This document shows, one piece after another, positions 40,977 to 51,219 of a DNA stretch of 64,000 bases. Each line of letters begins with the position of its first letter. Position 1 is the stretch's first letter. The notes beneath the pieces were generated by a model. That model had not been told where the DNA came from. It was given only the letters and a program-made list of their open reading frames with translations, and ran no database searches. The position numbers and the translations under genes were made by a program. The DNA is from Bradyrhizobium sp. (GTDB lineage: Bacteria > Pseudomonadota > Alphaproteobacteria > Rhizobiales > Xanthobacteraceae), in assembly GCF_027451485.1 (NCBI RefSeq), contig NZ_DAIDJE010000097.1:1-64000 (forward strand), in the 5' to 3' direction.

Positions 40977-43543
40977 CAGTTGTCGCTGAACCCGTGAGCG
41001 CCAGGCGGCGAGCCTCCGTCCCACTGCGCTATGCCTTGCGCGAACTGCGCGGCGGCCTGCGCGGCTTCTATGTCTTCATCGCCTGCATCGGGCTCGGCGT
41101 GATGACGATTTCCGGCGTCGGTTCGGTCGCTGCCAGCCTCGGCGACGGATTGGCGCGCGAGGGCCGCACGCTGCTCGGCGGCGATGCCGCCTTCTCGCTG
41201 ATGCAGCGCGAAGCAAATCCCGAAGAACTCGCCTTCCTGCGCACACATGGTGAGGTGGCCGTTACGGCTTCGCTTCGCACTATGGCGCGCGCCGCCGACG
41301 GCCGCCTGGCCCTGGTAGAGATGAAGGCGGTAGATCGCAACTACCCGATGCTGGGCCAACTTTCACTTGGCCCCGATATGCCGATCGCTGAGCTGCTCGC
41401 CGAACACGACGGCGTGTACGGGGCCGCAGCCGATCAGACGCTGCTGGCCCGGCTTGACCTGAAGCTTGGCGATCGCGTCCATGTCGGCCAGGCGACCTTC
41501 CAGATTCGCAGCATCGTCGAGGCCGAACCGGACAAGCTCGCAGGCGGCCTCGGATTCGCTCCGCGGTTCCTGGTCAGCGTCGCCAGTTTGCGTGCCACGC
41601 AACTGCTCCAGCCCGGCAGTCTGGTGCGCTGGACCTATCGGGTCAAACTGCCCGACGACAAGAGTGATGACCGCGCCACAACCCAGTTCGTCTATGATGC
41701 CCGGCAGGCGCTGCCCCATGCCGGCTGGCAAATCCGGTCGCGCGACAACGCGTCGCCCCAGCTTGAACGCACGATCAACCGTTTCACCCAATTCCTGACG
41801 CTGGTCGGATTGGCCGCCCTGCTCGTCGGCGGTGTCGGCGTTGCCAATGCGGTCAAGAGCCATATCGATCGGCGACGCGATGTCATCGCGACATTCAAGG
41901 CGGTCGGCGCAACCGGTCGCGACGTGTTTTCGATTTACCTAACCCAGGTGATCGTGCTCGCCCTGGCTGGATCGGTCATCGGGCTTTTGGCAGGCGGCGC
42001 CCTGCCATTCATCATCGTGGAGGTGTTCGGCAAGCTTTTGCCGCTGCCGATCGAGCCTGCGCTGCATCGCAATGAACTGGCGCTGTCGCTCGCCTATGGA
42101 CTGTTGACCGCGCTTGCTTTCGGCCTCTGGCCGCTCGGCCGCGTACATCACGTTCCAGTGGCGGCGCTGTTTCGCGACACTGTATCCAACGTCCGGCATC
42201 GGCCGCGCTGGAGCTATCTGTTGGCGACGGCGGCCGTGATCGCGGTTCTGGTCGCCGTCATCATCGGCGCCGCCTACGACAAGCGCGTTGCCACCATTTT
42301 CGTTGTCGCCTCGATCGCTGTTTTCGCCCTGTTACGCGGCATCGCCGCCGCGCTGATGGCGCTGGCGCGCCGCCTGCCGCGATCGCCGGCGACCATGCTG
42401 CGGCTCGCGGTCACCAATATCCATCGTCCCGGCGCGCTGACGCCCTCGGTGGTGATGTCGCTCGGTCTTGGCCTTGCCGTTCTGGTTACGATCACCCAGA
42501 TCGACGGCAACCTGCGCCGGCAGTTCCTGGCGGCCCTACCGGAACGCGCGCCGTCCTTTTATTTCATCGACATTCCTTCGACGGAGGCCGACCGCTTCGG
42601 CGCATTTCTCAAACAGGCCGCGCCGGGATCGACCGTGGAGGAGGTCTCGATGTTACGGGGACGTATTGTCTCGGCGCGCGGTGTCAAGGCGGAAGAACTC
42701 AACCCCTCGACCGACAGCGAATGGGTGTTGCAAAGCGACCGTGGCCTGACCGCAACCGGCGAAATCCCGAAGGGCTCCAAAATCGTGCAAGGCAAATGGT
42801 GGGGCGCCGATTACAATGGCCCGCCACTGGTATCGATCGAGAAGAAAATTGCCGACGGTCTCCACCTCAAACTCGGCGATGAGATCGTGGTCAATGTCCT
42901 CGGCCGCGATATCTCGGCCAGGATCGGGAACATGCGCAGCATCGACTGGCAGGGTCTCGGCATCAATTTTGTGCTGGTGTTCTCGCCGAATACGTTCCGG
43001 GGGGCGCCTCATACACATATAGCAACATTGACCGAGGCGCATCCGGATCCGGCCGACGATGCCGCGATCGTCAAGAGGGTCGCAAACGCCTTTCCGATGG
43101 TGACCAGCGTGCGGGTCCGCGAAGCGCTGGAGACGATCGGCGGCGTGGTCACCAACCTGGTGCTGGCTATCCGCGGCGCCAGCGCCGTCACGCTGATTTC
43201 GGCCATCCTCGTGCTCGGCGGAGCGCTTGCCGCCGGCCACCGGCACCGGGTCTTTGACGCGGTCATTCTCAAGACGTTGGGGGCAACCAGAGCACGTTTG
43301 CTCAGCGCCTATGCCCTCGAGTATCTCTTGATCGGCCTCGCGACGGCGATTTTTGGCGTCATCTCCGGCTCAGTCGCCGCTTGGCTGATCGTAACCCGGC
43401 TGATGACCTTGAGCTTCGTCTGGCAGGCAGGCAGCGCGGCCGGCGTGGTGGTATCCGCGCTTCTCGTTACGGTCGGATTGGGACTGGCCGGGACATTGGT
43501 GGCCCTGAACCAGAAGCCGGCTGCGGTGCTAAGAAACCTGTGA
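40973..43543 (+). CDS. FtsX-like ABC permease (YbbP-like)
   Basis: This 856-residue membrane protein is the permease partner of the preceding ATPase. It has an N-terminal helix (YVFIACIGLGVMTISGVGSVAASL) and a large periplasmic domain. A block of helices around residues 270-480 follows, including an FtsX domain with GGVGVANAVKSHIDRRRDVIATFKAVGA. A second periplasmic domain and a second FtsX domain near the C-terminus contain ILKTLGATRARLL. This duplicated layout fits YbbP. The system's cargo is unknown in general; coupling to TesA suggests lipid or ester substrates. Its start overlaps the ATPase stop by ATGA. Confidence 0.92.
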   Translation: MTVVAEPVSARRRASVPLRYALRELRGGLRGFYVFIACIGLGVMTISGVGSVAASLGDGLAREGRTLLGGDAAFSLMQREANPEELAFLRTHGEVAVTASLRTMARAADGRLALVEMKAVDRNYPMLGQLSLGPDMPIAELLAEHDGVYGAAADQTLLARLDLKLGDRVHVGQATFQIRSIVEAEPDKLAGGLGFAPRFLVSVASLRATQLLQPGSLVRWTYRVKLPDDKSDDRATTQFVYDARQALPHAGWQIRSRDNASPQLERTINRFTQFLTLVGLAALLVGGVGVANAVKSHIDRRRDVIATFKAVGATGRDVFSIYLTQVIVLALAGSVIGLLAGGALPFIIVEVFGKLLPLPIEPALHRNELALSLAYGLLTALAFGLWPLGRVHHVPVAALFRDTVSNVRHRPRWSYLLATAAVIAVLVAVIIGAAYDKRVATIFVVASIAVFALLRGIAAALMALARRLPRSPATMLRLAVTNIHRPGALTPSVVMSLGLGLAVLVTITQIDGNLRRQFLAALPERAPSFYFIDIPSTEADRFGAFLKQAAPGSTVEEVSMLRGRIVSARGVKAEELNPSTDSEWVLQSDRGLTATGEIPKGSKIVQGKWWGADYNGPPLVSIEKKIADGLHLKLGDEIVVNVLGRDISARIGNMRSIDWQGLGINFVLVFSPNTFRGAPHTHIATLTEAHPDPADDAAIVKRVANAFPMVTSVRVREALETIGGVVTNLVLAIRGASAVTLISAILVLGGALAAGHRHRVFDAVILKTLGATRARLLSAYALEYLLIGLATAIFGVISGSVAAWLIVTRLMTLSFVWQAGSAAGVVVSALLVTVGLGLAGTLVALNQKPAAVLRNL

Positions 43544-43781
43544 AGGCGCAAACATAAAACTTATTTTAAAGTTTCTGGCTGGACCAGCCCGCAGGCGCGA
43601 AACCTAGCGACATTCGGCCGCGCATGAATGCTTGTGGCGATCGTGTTAGTTTCCCAAATATCAAGGCGAAGACCAGACGCCGTTTCATGAAGCAAAATTA
43701 ATCTCGGCATGCGCCGGTGTCTGGGATAATTCTAGCAGGCGAGATCCCTTTGCCTGTCAGGCAACAAACAGGAATTCGACC

Positions 43782-44573
43782 ATGTCGGACCTAGACCGCA
43801 ACTACGCTTCTCCCTTCGGCCGGGCCGCCGGGCGCGTTGACGCCGCTACCGTCGACGCCGGTTTGCGCGCCTACATGCTGCGCATCTACAACTACATGAG
43901 CATTGGCCTGGCCATCACCGGCTTCGCCGCGCTTGGAATCTATATGGCCGCCGTAACCACTGAGCCCTCCGGCGCCGCTGCCAAGATCGGCAGCGCATTC
44001 CTGACGCCCTTTGGATACGCGATGTTCGTCAGCCCGCTGAAGTGGCTGTTCATCCTGGCGCCGCTGGCGATGGTTTTCGCGATCTCGGCCGGCATCAACC
44101 GCCTCGCCCCTTCAACCGCTCAAATGCTGTTCTGGGTATTCTCGGCCTTGATGGGCGTTTCACTCTCCTCGATCTTCCTGGTGTATACGCATACCTCGAT
44201 CGTGCGGGTGTTCTTCATCACCGCGGCCACCTTTGGTGCGCTGAGCCTCTATGGCTATACAACGCGGCGTGATCTGACCGGGATGGGCTCGTTCCTGTTC
44301 ATGGGTCTGATCGGCATCATTATCGCGAGCCTGGTCAACATCTTCCTTGGCAGCTCGATGCTCCAGTTCGTGGTTTCAGTGATCGGCGTCATGGTGTTCG
44401 CAGGTCTCACCGCGTGGGATACACAGCGGCTGAAGAACGATTACATCTATGGCTATGCGGGCGCCGGCGGTGACGTGGCCGAGCGCGCCTCGATCATCGG
44501 AGCCCTGTCGCTGTACCTGAACTTCATCAACCTGTTCACGCTGCTGTTGCAACTGCTCGGCCAGCGCGACTGA
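43782..44573 (+). CDS. Bax inhibitor-1/YccA family membrane protein
   Basis: The 263-residue protein has about seven hydrophobic helices after a polar N-terminus. It shows the BI-1 patterns YMSIGLAITGFAALGIY, PSTAQMLFWVFSALMGVSLSSIFLVY and ITAATFGALSLYGYTTRRDLTGMGSFLFMGLIG. The C-terminal part has GLTAWDTQRLKNDY and LSLYLNFINLFTLLLQLLG, in which Asp residues form the conserved di-aspartyl pair of calcium-leak homologues. A role in ion homeostasis or stress is likely from the family but not proven here. A palindrome TTGCCTG/CAGGCAA precedes the start. The gene ends at a strong terminator. Confidence 0.95.
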   Translation: MSDLDRNYASPFGRAAGRVDAATVDAGLRAYMLRIYNYMSIGLAITGFAALGIYMAAVTTEPSGAAAKIGSAFLTPFGYAMFVSPLKWLFILAPLAMVFAISAGINRLAPSTAQMLFWVFSALMGVSLSSIFLVYTHTSIVRVFFITAATFGALSLYGYTTRRDLTGMGSFLFMGLIGIIIASLVNIFLGSSMLQFVVSVIGVMVFAGLTAWDTQRLKNDYIYGYAGAGGDVAERASIIGALSLYLNFINLFTLLLQLLGQRD

Positions 44574-44595
44574 GGCGCACCGTCCGTCCAGATCG

Positions 44596-44632
44596 GAAAG
44601 CCCCGGCCGAAAGGCCGGGGCTTTCCTTTTTC
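44596..44632 (+). terminator. Rho-independent terminator after the Bax inhibitor-1 gene
   Basis: GAAAGCCCCGGCC (44596-44608) and GGCCGGGGCTTTC (44613-44625) form a perfect 13-base stem with a GAAA loop, followed by CTTTTT. It is one of the strongest terminators in the window. Confidence 0.92.
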
Positions 44633-44656
44633 GCCGGGCGAAAATAATCTTCGCGA

Positions 44657-45190
44657 ATGTTGTCGCTTGAAATCAGACCGGCCAGCGCCGCCGATCTTCC
44701 CGCTATCACCGATATCTACGCGGAGGCGGTCCGCTTCGGAACCGCAACCTTCGAGCTTATTCCACCTGATCTGGCTGAGATGACGCGGCGCTTTCGGACG
44801 CTGACCGACGGCGGCTTTCCATACTTGGCGGCAGTGCTGGGAGGGCGCGTGACCGGATATGCCTATGCGGGTCCCTATCGGCCACGTCCGGCCTATCGTT
44901 TCACCGTCGAGAACTCAGTGTATCTGGCAACCGCGATTCACCGCCGCGGCATCGGCCGGCAATTGCTGGAACGTTTGATTGCTGACTGCGAGACGCGCGG
45001 CTTCCGACAGATGATCGCGGTGATCGGCGATTCGGCCAATGCCGCCTCGATCGGCGTCCACACGGCTTGCGGCTTCCAGATGATCGGGACTCACCCGAGT
45101 GTCGGACTGAAGTTTGGCCGCTGGCTCGACACGGTAATGATGCAGCGAAGGCTTGGCGAGGGAGCCACCACGGTGCCGCCTGCTACTTGA
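44657..45190 (+). CDS. GNAT acetyltransferase of the phosphinothricin/methionine sulfoximine type
   Basis: The 177-residue protein matches the Pat/MddA-like subgroup of GNAT enzymes. It has the N-terminal IRPASAADLPAITDIYAEAV, the middle VTGYAYAGPYRPRPAYRFTVENSVYL, and the acetyl-CoA loop HRRGIGRQLLERLI. Next come VIGDSANAASIGVHTACGF and the C-terminal GLKFGRWLDTVMMQR. This subgroup acetylates phosphinothricin, methionine sulfoximine or related amino acids, so a detoxifying role is likely but the natural substrate is not determined. It lies just after the terminator, so its transcription is separate from the Bax inhibitor-1 gene. Confidence 0.88.
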   Translation: MLSLEIRPASAADLPAITDIYAEAVRFGTATFELIPPDLAEMTRRFRTLTDGGFPYLAAVLGGRVTGYAYAGPYRPRPAYRFTVENSVYLATAIHRRGIGRQLLERLIADCETRGFRQMIAVIGDSANAASIGVHTACGFQMIGTHPSVGLKFGRWLDTVMMQRRLGEGATTVPPAT

Positions 45191-45205
45191 TGCGGCCTCC
45201 TTTGG

Positions 45206-45577
45206 TTAAACCACGGCCAGCTTGCGGTCGATCACCAGCAATACGCGATCGAGCTCATGGCCGCGGCGCAGGATCAAGCCGCTGGCCGAAATCACGCTAT
45301 ACATGCCCTGCTTGCGTGCCAGCCGCGGATCCTTCTCGATCCGGTAAAGCGGAACTTCCGAGGCGCGGCGGAAGATCGAGAACACCGCGCGATCGCGCAG
45401 AAAATCGATGGCGTAGTCGCGCCACTCTCCGTCGGACACCATGCGTCCGTACAAATTCAAGATGCGATTGAGTTCGAGACGATTGAACGTCACCCGGTTG
45501 GGCAAAGCGGCCGCAGCGGTCTGGCGCGCCGCGGCGCGTGCCTCGCTTGGATCGGTATCCTCCGAGATCAAACTCAC
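45206..45577 (-). CDS. DUF2794 domain protein
   Basis: The 123-residue cytoplasmic protein matches the alphaproteobacterial DUF2794 family. It has VTFNRLELNRILNLYGRMVSDGEWRDYAIDFLRDRAVFSIFRR, PLYRIEKDPRLARKQGMYSVIS and a Leu/Val-rich C-terminus. Its function is unknown. The start is a GTG at 45577. It converges on the acetyltransferase gene with 15 bases between. Upstream of it lies a 431-base gap holding the small-RNA candidate, which would be transcribed in the opposite direction. Confidence 0.85.
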   Translation of the reverse strand: MSLISEDTDPSEARAAARQTAAAALPNRVTFNRLELNRILNLYGRMVSDGEWRDYAIDFLRDRAVFSIFRRASEVPLYRIEKDPRLARKQGMYSVISASGLILRRGHELDRVLLVIDRKLAVV

Positions 45578-45770
45578 GGCGCAACTCCTATCCTTGTCAT
45601 TTAACTGATATGATCGCGCCGACTGAACCGCTCCGCAAGGGGCGGTGTTATCGCACCCTCGCTTTCAAGCGGGAAACTTCACCTGGAACTGCGATTTCCG
45701 ATCCGTCACGGGATCGTTAGTTCAATCATAATACCGCCCCACTTCCGCCCAGCGCGTGCCCTGCTACATT

Positions 45771-45905
45771 GCGATAAGAATCACCTGCGTTGGCCCGGTC
45801 CTTTCGATACCGGATTCCTCAGCCCCCAGCCCCCCGGGGTCGTCGGGACCGGGTCTATCGCAGATTGATCCGTGACTGGACCAACGCGAGTTGGTCCTTT
45901 TTCTT
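45771..45905 (+). ncRNA. Candidate small RNA ending at an orphan terminator
   Basis: No plus-strand ORF leads to the terminator at 45878-45909, yet it is strong and has a T-run only on the plus strand. The preceding 110 bases can fold extensively: GCGATA (45771-45776) with TATCGC (45855-45860), enclosing CCCGGTCC (45794-45801) with GGACCGGG (45846-45853). An alternative pairing, GCGTTGG (45787-45793) with CCAACGC (45881-45887), would compete with the terminator stem. A weak -10-like CTACAT lies at 45764, so the 5' end is not fixed. I cannot match it to a known RNA family. Confidence 0.45.
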
Positions 45906-45909
45906 TTTC
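45878..45909 (+). terminator. Orphan Rho-independent terminator
   Basis: GGACCAA (45878-45884) and TTGGTCC (45891-45897) pair around CGCGAG, followed by TTTTTCTTTTTC. On the minus strand no T-run follows, so it acts on plus-strand transcription. The nearest upstream plus-strand gene ends at 45190, about 690 bases away. Confidence 0.8.
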
Positions 45910-46008
45910 TCGCAGCGTTCAACTCGCGAGTTTCAACGACGGATCGAGACGCGCCGCGGTCTTCCTACACGTCAATCCCATGCCAACGGTGTCTCTGGAG
46001 GGTGTCGC

Positions 46009-46776
46009 TTAATGGAGCGACGTATATGCCGCGCCCAGCATGGCGCCCGGCCGATCCCGGCTTCCATCCTGGACGAAAACGGCCGCGGCATCGACGCCTT
46101 CATGCGAAATGTTCTCAAGCGGGACCGTCCAGCTGCCGGCCGTGCCGTTCCAATCGCCGACCTTCAATACGTTGCGAACGACGTTGTAGTACGTCAGTTC
46201 ACGCCCGTGATTCTCACCACGGGCAATCGAGATCGGCACCGCCTTTGAGATCGAGTAAATCCAGACTTCCCCGTGGGTCGCAGCACTCGTCTTGCCGGCA
46301 TCGGCGACCGATACCATGATGTGCCCGCCCGAGAGCTTCATCGAAACCGGCACCGACATGACGCCGTCGTTTTTCCTGGTCGCGCCGATCGCCCGCTCGA
46401 TCCCGGCGCGATCGCTGCCGACCACGTGGACCTCGCCGTTGATAATCGCTTGCGGCGTGTAGACGTCGCGGTCGCCGCGCATCCGCGAATAGGCCTTCTG
46501 GCGGGCGGAGAAGCGCGCATCCGCCAGCGTATCTTTCCAGCCGAGATAATCCCAATAATCGATCGGCATGCTCAGCGCGATCACCGAAGGATCCTTGGCC
46601 AGTTCACCGATGATCTTGTCGGCAGGCGGGCAGGACGAACAGCCCTGCGAGGTGAAGAGTTCGACGACGGCACGGGGCTCGGTCGCGGCGGCGGGACGGA
46701 CAACGGCGACGATGGCGCAGACGCCCAAGGCTCCCGACCATCGTGAAATCGAATTCCAAGCCATCATGACCGTCAT
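46009..46776 (-). CDS. DUF1223 thioredoxin-fold exported protein
   Basis: After a signal segment (GALGVCAIVAVVRPAAA) comes the DUF1223 domain. It begins AVVELFTSQGCSSCPPADKIIGEL, with a CxxC pair (SQGCSSCPP) at the place of a thioredoxin active site. It continues with PIDYWDYLGWKDTLADARFSARQKAYS and VYTPQAIINGEVHVVGSDR. The CxxC suggests redox activity or metal binding in the periplasm, but the family is uncharacterised. The start is chosen at the ATG 46776; a TTG at 46806 and ATGs at 46767 and 46764 are also in frame. It lies downstream of acnA on the same strand. Confidence 0.88.
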   Translation of the reverse strand: MTVMMAWNSISRWSGALGVCAIVAVVRPAAATEPRAVVELFTSQGCSSCPPADKIIGELAKDPSVIALSMPIDYWDYLGWKDTLADARFSARQKAYSRMRGDRDVYTPQAIINGEVHVVGSDRAGIERAIGATRKNDGVMSVPVSMKLSGGHIMVSVADAGKTSAATHGEVWIYSISKAVPISIARGENHGRELTYYNVVRNVLKVGDWNGTAGSWTVPLENISHEGVDAAAVFVQDGSRDRPGAMLGAAYTSLH

Positions 46777-46931
46777 ACTTAAGACCGGGAAATTGCGGTT
46801 TGCCAATTCTCGCCGCTAGCACCTGACAGAGCACCAAGCCATTAAGGCTTTCAAAACAGGGTAAAGCAGCCGTTTTTTAAGCTGCCTTCTCCTGCCTCGC
46901 TACTCACTTCGCGGTGAGGCTCCGATCACAA

Positions 46932-49652
46932 TCACGCGGCCAGCTTGCGCAACACGTAATGCAGGATGCCGCCGTTCCGGTAGTAATCCAGTTCGTCGAG
47001 CGTATCGATTCGGCACAGCAGGGAAATACGCTGCAAGGCACCGTCGCTCGACACGATTTCTGCGGTCAGTTTCTGACGCGGCTTCAGATCACCCTGCAAT
47101 CCGCGTATGGTTACTTTCTCGTCGCCCTTCAATCCGATCGATTGCCACGACGTCCCGTCCTCGAAGGTCAGCGGCAGCACGCCCATGCCGACCAGGTTGG
47201 AGCGATGGATGCGCTCAAAGCTCTGGCAGATCACGGCGCGCACACCAAGCAAACGGGTTCCCTTTGCGGCCCAGTCTCGCGAGGAGCCGTTGCCGTATTC
47301 GGCGCCTGCAAACACCACCAGCGGCACACCCTCTTCCTGATACTTCATCGCAGCGTCGTAGATCGACATCTGCTCACCATCGGGCCAGTGCTTGGTCATG
47401 CCGCCCTCCGGAATGTTGCCATCGGCGCCCTTCAGCATGAAATTCTTGATGCGGATGTTGGCGAAGGTGCCACGCATCATCACTTCATGGTTACCGCGAC
47501 GTGTACCGTACTGGTTAAAGTCGGCCGGGCGCACCTGATGCTCGCTCAGGAATTTGCCGGCTGGCGAGGTCAGCTTGATCGAGCCGGCCGGCGAGATGTG
47601 ATCGGTGGTGATCTTGTCGCCGAACATCGCCAGGATCCGCGCATCGACGACATCCGCGATCGGATCTGGCTGCTTCTTCATGCCTTCGAAGTAGGGCGGG
47701 TTCTGCACATAGGTCGAACTCATATTCCAGCGGAAAGTCTCGCTGTCAGTGGTCTTGATCTTGCGCCAGTTGGTGTCGCCCTTGAAGACGTCGGCATATT
47801 TCTTCTTGAAGATTGGTGCGGTGACGTACTTCTTGACGAAAGCATTGACCTCTTTTGCGGTCGGCCAGATGTCCTTCAGGTACACCGGCTTGCCGTCCTT
47901 GCCATTGCCGATCGGCTCGACGGCAAGGTTCTTCCTGACCGTGCCGGCGAGCGCGTGGGCGACGACGAGCGGCGGCGAAGCCAGATAATTCGCCTGCACG
48001 TCCGGCGAAACGCGGCCTTCGAAGTTGCGGTTACCCGAGAGTACGGCAGCCGCCACGATGCCGTTGTCGTTGATCGATTTCGAGATCTCTTCCGGCAGCG
48101 GACCGGAATTGCCGATGCAGGTGGTGCAGCCGAAACCGACCAGGTTGAAACCCACCTTGTCAAGATCGGCCTGAAGGCCGGAGTTGCCGAGATATTCGGC
48201 AACCACCTGGCTGCCCGGAGCCAGCGATGTCTTCACCCAAGGTTTTGCTTTCAGCCCCTTGGCGACGGCGTTGCGGGCGAGCAATCCCGCGGCGATCAGA
48301 ACGCTGGGATTGGAGGTGTTGGTGCAGGATGTGATCGCCGCAATCACGACGTCGCCATGACCGAGATCGAAGTCGCGGTTTTCGACCGGATATCGCGCGG
48401 CCGCATCTTCGGTCCGCTTGTACTCGCTGGCCAGTGCTGTGGCGAAGCCTTCGGCAACCGCCGGCAGGGCGATGCGGCCCTCGGGACGCTTGGGACCTGC
48501 CATCGACGGCACGACGTCCTTGAGATCGAGCGTCAGCGTGGTGGTGAAAACCGGATCGCTCGATTTGGCGCTCCGGAACAGGCCCTGCGCCTTTGCGTAA
48601 GCCGCGACCAGCGCGACGCGGTCGTTCTTGCGGCCCGATGTCTTGAGATAGTCGATGGTCGCCGCATCGACCGGGAAGAACCCGCAGGTTGCGCCATATT
48701 CGGGCGCCATGTTGCCGATGGTTGCCTTGTCGGCGACCGACAGGTTGTCGAGACCGGGACCGAAAAACTCGACGAATTTTCCGACTACGCCCTGCTTGCG
48801 CAGCATCTGCGTGACCGTGAGCACGAGATCGGTAGCCGTGACGCCTTCCTTGAGTTGCCCCTTCAACTTGAAGCCGACGACTTCCGGGAGCAGCATCGAC
48901 AGCGGCTGACCAAGCATGCAGGCCTCTGCCTCGATGCCGCCAACACCCCAGCCGAGAACGGCAAGGCCGTTGACCATTGTGGTGTGAGAGTCAGTGCCGA
49001 CCAGCGAGTCCGGATAGGCGACTTCGAAGGTGCCCTTCTTCTTGCCGACCGTCATCTTCTCCTTCCTGGTCCACACCGTCTGCGCGAGGTATTCGAGATT
49101 GACCTGATGGCAGATGCCGGTGCCGGGCGGCACGACGGAGAAGTTCGAAAACGCTTTCTGACCCCACTTCAGGAATTCGTAGCGTTCCTGGTTCTGCTTG
49201 TACTCCTCGACCACGTTCTTGCCGAACGCCTTGTTGTCCCCGAAGAAGTTTACGATCACCGAATGGTCGATCACGAGATCAACCGGCACCAGCGGGTTGA
49301 TCTTCTCGGCGTCGCCGCCAAGATTCTGCATCGCGTTGCGCATCGCGGCCAGATCGACCACCGCCGGCACGCCGGTAAAGTCCTGCATCAGGACGCGCGC
49401 CGGTCGAAACGCGATCTCATGCTCGAGCGCACGCTTCTTCAGCCATTTCGAAACAGCGACGATGTCGTCCTTCTTGACGGTGCGGCCGTCTTCATTACGC
49501 AGCAGGTTCTCCAGCAGCACCTTCATCGAATAGGGAAGCCTCGATATTCCCTTCAGACCGTTCTTCTCGGCGGCGGGCAGGCTGTAATAGACGTAGGTCT
49601 TGCCACCGACCTTGAGGGTCTTCTGGCATTTGAAGCTGTCGAGAGAGGTCAT
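46932..49652 (-). CDS. acnA: Aconitate hydratase A
   Basis: Aconitase interconverts citrate and isocitrate. The 906-residue protein is of the AcnA/IRP1 type. It begins [17 protein letters not shown] and has [43 protein letters not shown], and the cluster ligands Cys in [11 protein letters not shown] and [12 protein letters not shown]. The swivel domain has [16 protein letters not shown] and [15 protein letters not shown]. All three Fe-S cysteines are in place. The start at 49652 is the conserved one. It is divergent from the ccm operon; the 229-base gap must hold both promoters. Its neighbourhood adds a further TCA enzyme to the window. Confidence 0.98.
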   Translation of the reverse strand: MTSLDSFKCQKTLKVGGKTYVYYSLPAAEKNGLKGISRLPYSMKVLLENLLRNEDGRTVKKDDIVAVSKWLKKRALEHEIAFRPARVLMQDFTGVPAVVDLAAMRNAMQNLGGDAEKINPLVPVDLVIDHSVIVNFFGDNKAFGKNVVEEYKQNQERYEFLKWGQKAFSNFSVVPPGTGICHQVNLEYLAQTVWTRKEKMTVGKKKGTFEVAYPDSLVGTDSHTTMVNGLAVLGWGVGGIEAEACMLGQPLSMLLPEVVGFKLKGQLKEGVTATDLVLTVTQMLRKQGVVGKFVEFFGPGLDNLSVADKATIGNMAPEYGATCGFFPVDAATIDYLKTSGRKNDRVALVAAYAKAQGLFRSAKSSDPVFTTTLTLDLKDVVPSMAGPKRPEGRIALPAVAEGFATALASEYKRTEDAAARYPVENRDFDLGHGDVVIAAITSCTNTSNPSVLIAAGLLARNAVAKGLKAKPWVKTSLAPGSQVVAEYLGNSGLQADLDKVGFNLVGFGCTTCIGNSGPLPEEISKSINDNGIVAAAVLSGNRNFEGRVSPDVQANYLASPPLVVAHALAGTVRKNLAVEPIGNGKDGKPVYLKDIWPTAKEVNAFVKKYVTAPIFKKKYADVFKGDTNWRKIKTTDSETFRWNMSSTYVQNPPYFEGMKKQPDPIADVVDARILAMFGDKITTDHISPAGSIKLTSPAGKFLSEHQVRPADFNQYGTRRGNHEVMMRGTFANIRIKNFMLKGADGNIPEGGMTKHWPDGEQMSIYDAAMKYQEEGVPLVVFAGAEYGNGSSRDWAAKGTRLLGVRAVICQSFERIHRSNLVGMGVLPLTFEDGTSWQSIGLKGDEKVTIRGLQGDLKPRQKLTAEIVSSDGALQRISLLCRIDTLDELDYYRNGGILHYVLRKLAA

Positions 49653-49881
49653 GTGAGGCAATCCCAGATTGTCAGTTTATTCCCGAGAATGGTATTATTA
49701 CACCGGCTGCGGGGTTTCGCCGGCAAGGCCGAAGACGCCGATTGTGTCTCGCGTCAAGTTCCGGCTTATAGAATCTTTCAACAATCGCCGCCACACCGGT
49801 GAGCGGTTCGCAGCAATGCGCCATCCATAAAATTCTGATGCGCTACCCCTCCATTGGAGTGGGGCTCGCGATAAGGGCAAG

Positions 49882-50484
49882 ATGCGGCTTTCAGGACGCG
49901 AAGTCGATTGTGTGCGGGGCGGCCGCGAGGTCTTCTCCAACCTCAATTTCGAGGTCGTCTCCGGCGAGGCGGTAGCGGTGGTAGGCCCCAACGGATCTGG
50001 CAAGACGTCGCTCTTGCGTCTGATTGCCGGGCTGCTCGTTCCGGCACGCGGATCGATAACCCTCGAAGGCGGCGAGGCTGAGCTAACGCTGGCCGAACAA
50101 GCGCACTACCTCGGTCATCGCGACGCGCTGAAACCGGCCTTGAGCGTCTCGGAAAACCTCAGCTTCTGGCGCGATTTTCTCGGCGGTGCGGCGTCGGACC
50201 CGGCCGAGAGTCTCGCCACGGTCGAGCTCGATCATGCGGCCCACCTGCCGGCGGCGTATCTGTCCGCAGGACAGCGGCGGAGGCTTTCGATTGCGCGGTT
50301 GCTGACGGTTTACCGGCCGGTCTGGCTGCTCGACGAACCCACCAACGCGCTGGATACCGCCGGACAGAAGCTGTTTGCCTCCCTGATCGGCGATCATCTG
50401 GCGCGAGGAGGGCTCATCATGGCCGCGACCCACACGCCGCTCGGAATCACCGCGCGGACGCTGCGCGTCGGAGACGTCTCGTGA
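49882..50484 (+). CDS. ccmA: Heme exporter ATP-binding protein CcmA
   Basis: CcmA is the ATPase of the CcmABCD complex that loads heme onto CcmE for cytochrome c maturation. The 200-residue protein has Walker A GPNGSGKT at 35-42, [15 protein letters not shown] as the signature (here [12 protein letters not shown]), and Walker [12 protein letters not shown]. The length is typical of CcmA, shorter than most ABC ATPases. It is the first gene of ccmABCDG and its stop overlaps the ccmB start. Divergent from acnA. Confidence 0.96.
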   Translation: MRLSGREVDCVRGGREVFSNLNFEVVSGEAVAVVGPNGSGKTSLLRLIAGLLVPARGSITLEGGEAELTLAEQAHYLGHRDALKPALSVSENLSFWRDFLGGAASDPAESLATVELDHAAHLPAAYLSAGQRRRLSIARLLTVYRPVWLLDEPTNALDTAGQKLFASLIGDHLARGGLIMAATHTPLGITARTLRVGDVS

Positions 50485-51149
50485 CCGCGCTGTCCGCGCT
50501 GATCCGCCGGGACATCCGGATCGCGCTGCGCGTCGGCGGCGGCGCCTTGATCGGCGTCCTGTTCTTTCTCACCGTCGTGGTCCTGATGCCGTTCGCCATC
50601 GGGCCGGACCTTGCGCTGCTCGCACGATTGGGACCTGCGATCCTTTGGCTCGGCGCGCTGCTGGCGAGTCTCTTGACGCTGGATCGCCTGTTCACGGCGG
50701 ATCATGACGACGGCTCGCTCGATCTGATCACGATGAGCAGAACGCCGCTGGAACTGTCCTGCGCTGTCAAGGCTGTGGCCCACTGGCTCGCCGCCGGATT
50801 GCCGCTCATCATCGCAACGCCAATCCTTGGCTTGCTGCTCAATCTCGACGTCGGCGCAACCGCGGCCGTGGCGCTGACACTGCTCGCCGGCACACCGGCG
50901 CTGACCTTCACCGGCATGATCGGCGCGGCACTGGCCGTGACGCTGCACCGCGGCGGCTTGTTGCTGGCGGTTCTGGTGTTGCCGCTGTCGATTCCCGTGC
51001 TGATCTTTGGCGTGGCGGCGTCAGAAGCCGCGATCACCGGGCCGTCGTCATTCGGGGCGCCGTTTTCGATCCTGTGCGCTCTGTCGCTGTTCGGCCTTGT
51101 GGTCGGCCCCTATGCAGCGGCAGCGAGCCTGCGCCAAGGGCTGGATTGA
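50481..51149 (+). CDS. ccmB: Heme exporter protein CcmB
   Basis: CcmB is a permease of the CcmABCD complex. The 222-residue protein has six hydrophobic helices. It shows [36 protein letters not shown], the [29 protein letters not shown] segment and [19 protein letters not shown], all characteristic. It starts with a GTG that overlaps the ccmA stop (GTGA), consistent with coupled translation. Confidence 0.96.
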   Translation: MTALSALIRRDIRIALRVGGGALIGVLFFLTVVVLMPFAIGPDLALLARLGPAILWLGALLASLLTLDRLFTADHDDGSLDLITMSRTPLELSCAVKAVAHWLAAGLPLIIATPILGLLLNLDVGATAAVALTLLAGTPALTFTGMIGAALAVTLHRGGLLLAVLVLPLSIPVLIFGVAASEAAITGPSSFGAPFSILCALSLFGLVVGPYAAAASLRQGLD

Positions 51150-51219
51150 TGCTCATCAACTCTCGCTGAAAGCATTTATGCTGATTGCCTGTAACGCCTT
51201 CGGCCATTAACAGAGTGCC

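Noticed and set aside
45206..46008. Candidate small RNA as 6S RNA or 4.5S RNA
   Set aside because: The sequence lacks the known 4.5S loop, and the gene neighbourhood does not match the usual zapA-6S locus.
46914..49802. A plus-strand open frame of 962 codons opposite acnA
   Set aside because: It is the antisense of a clear aconitase gene. The GC-rich third-position bias of acnA suppresses stops in this frame, and the translation shows no family motif.
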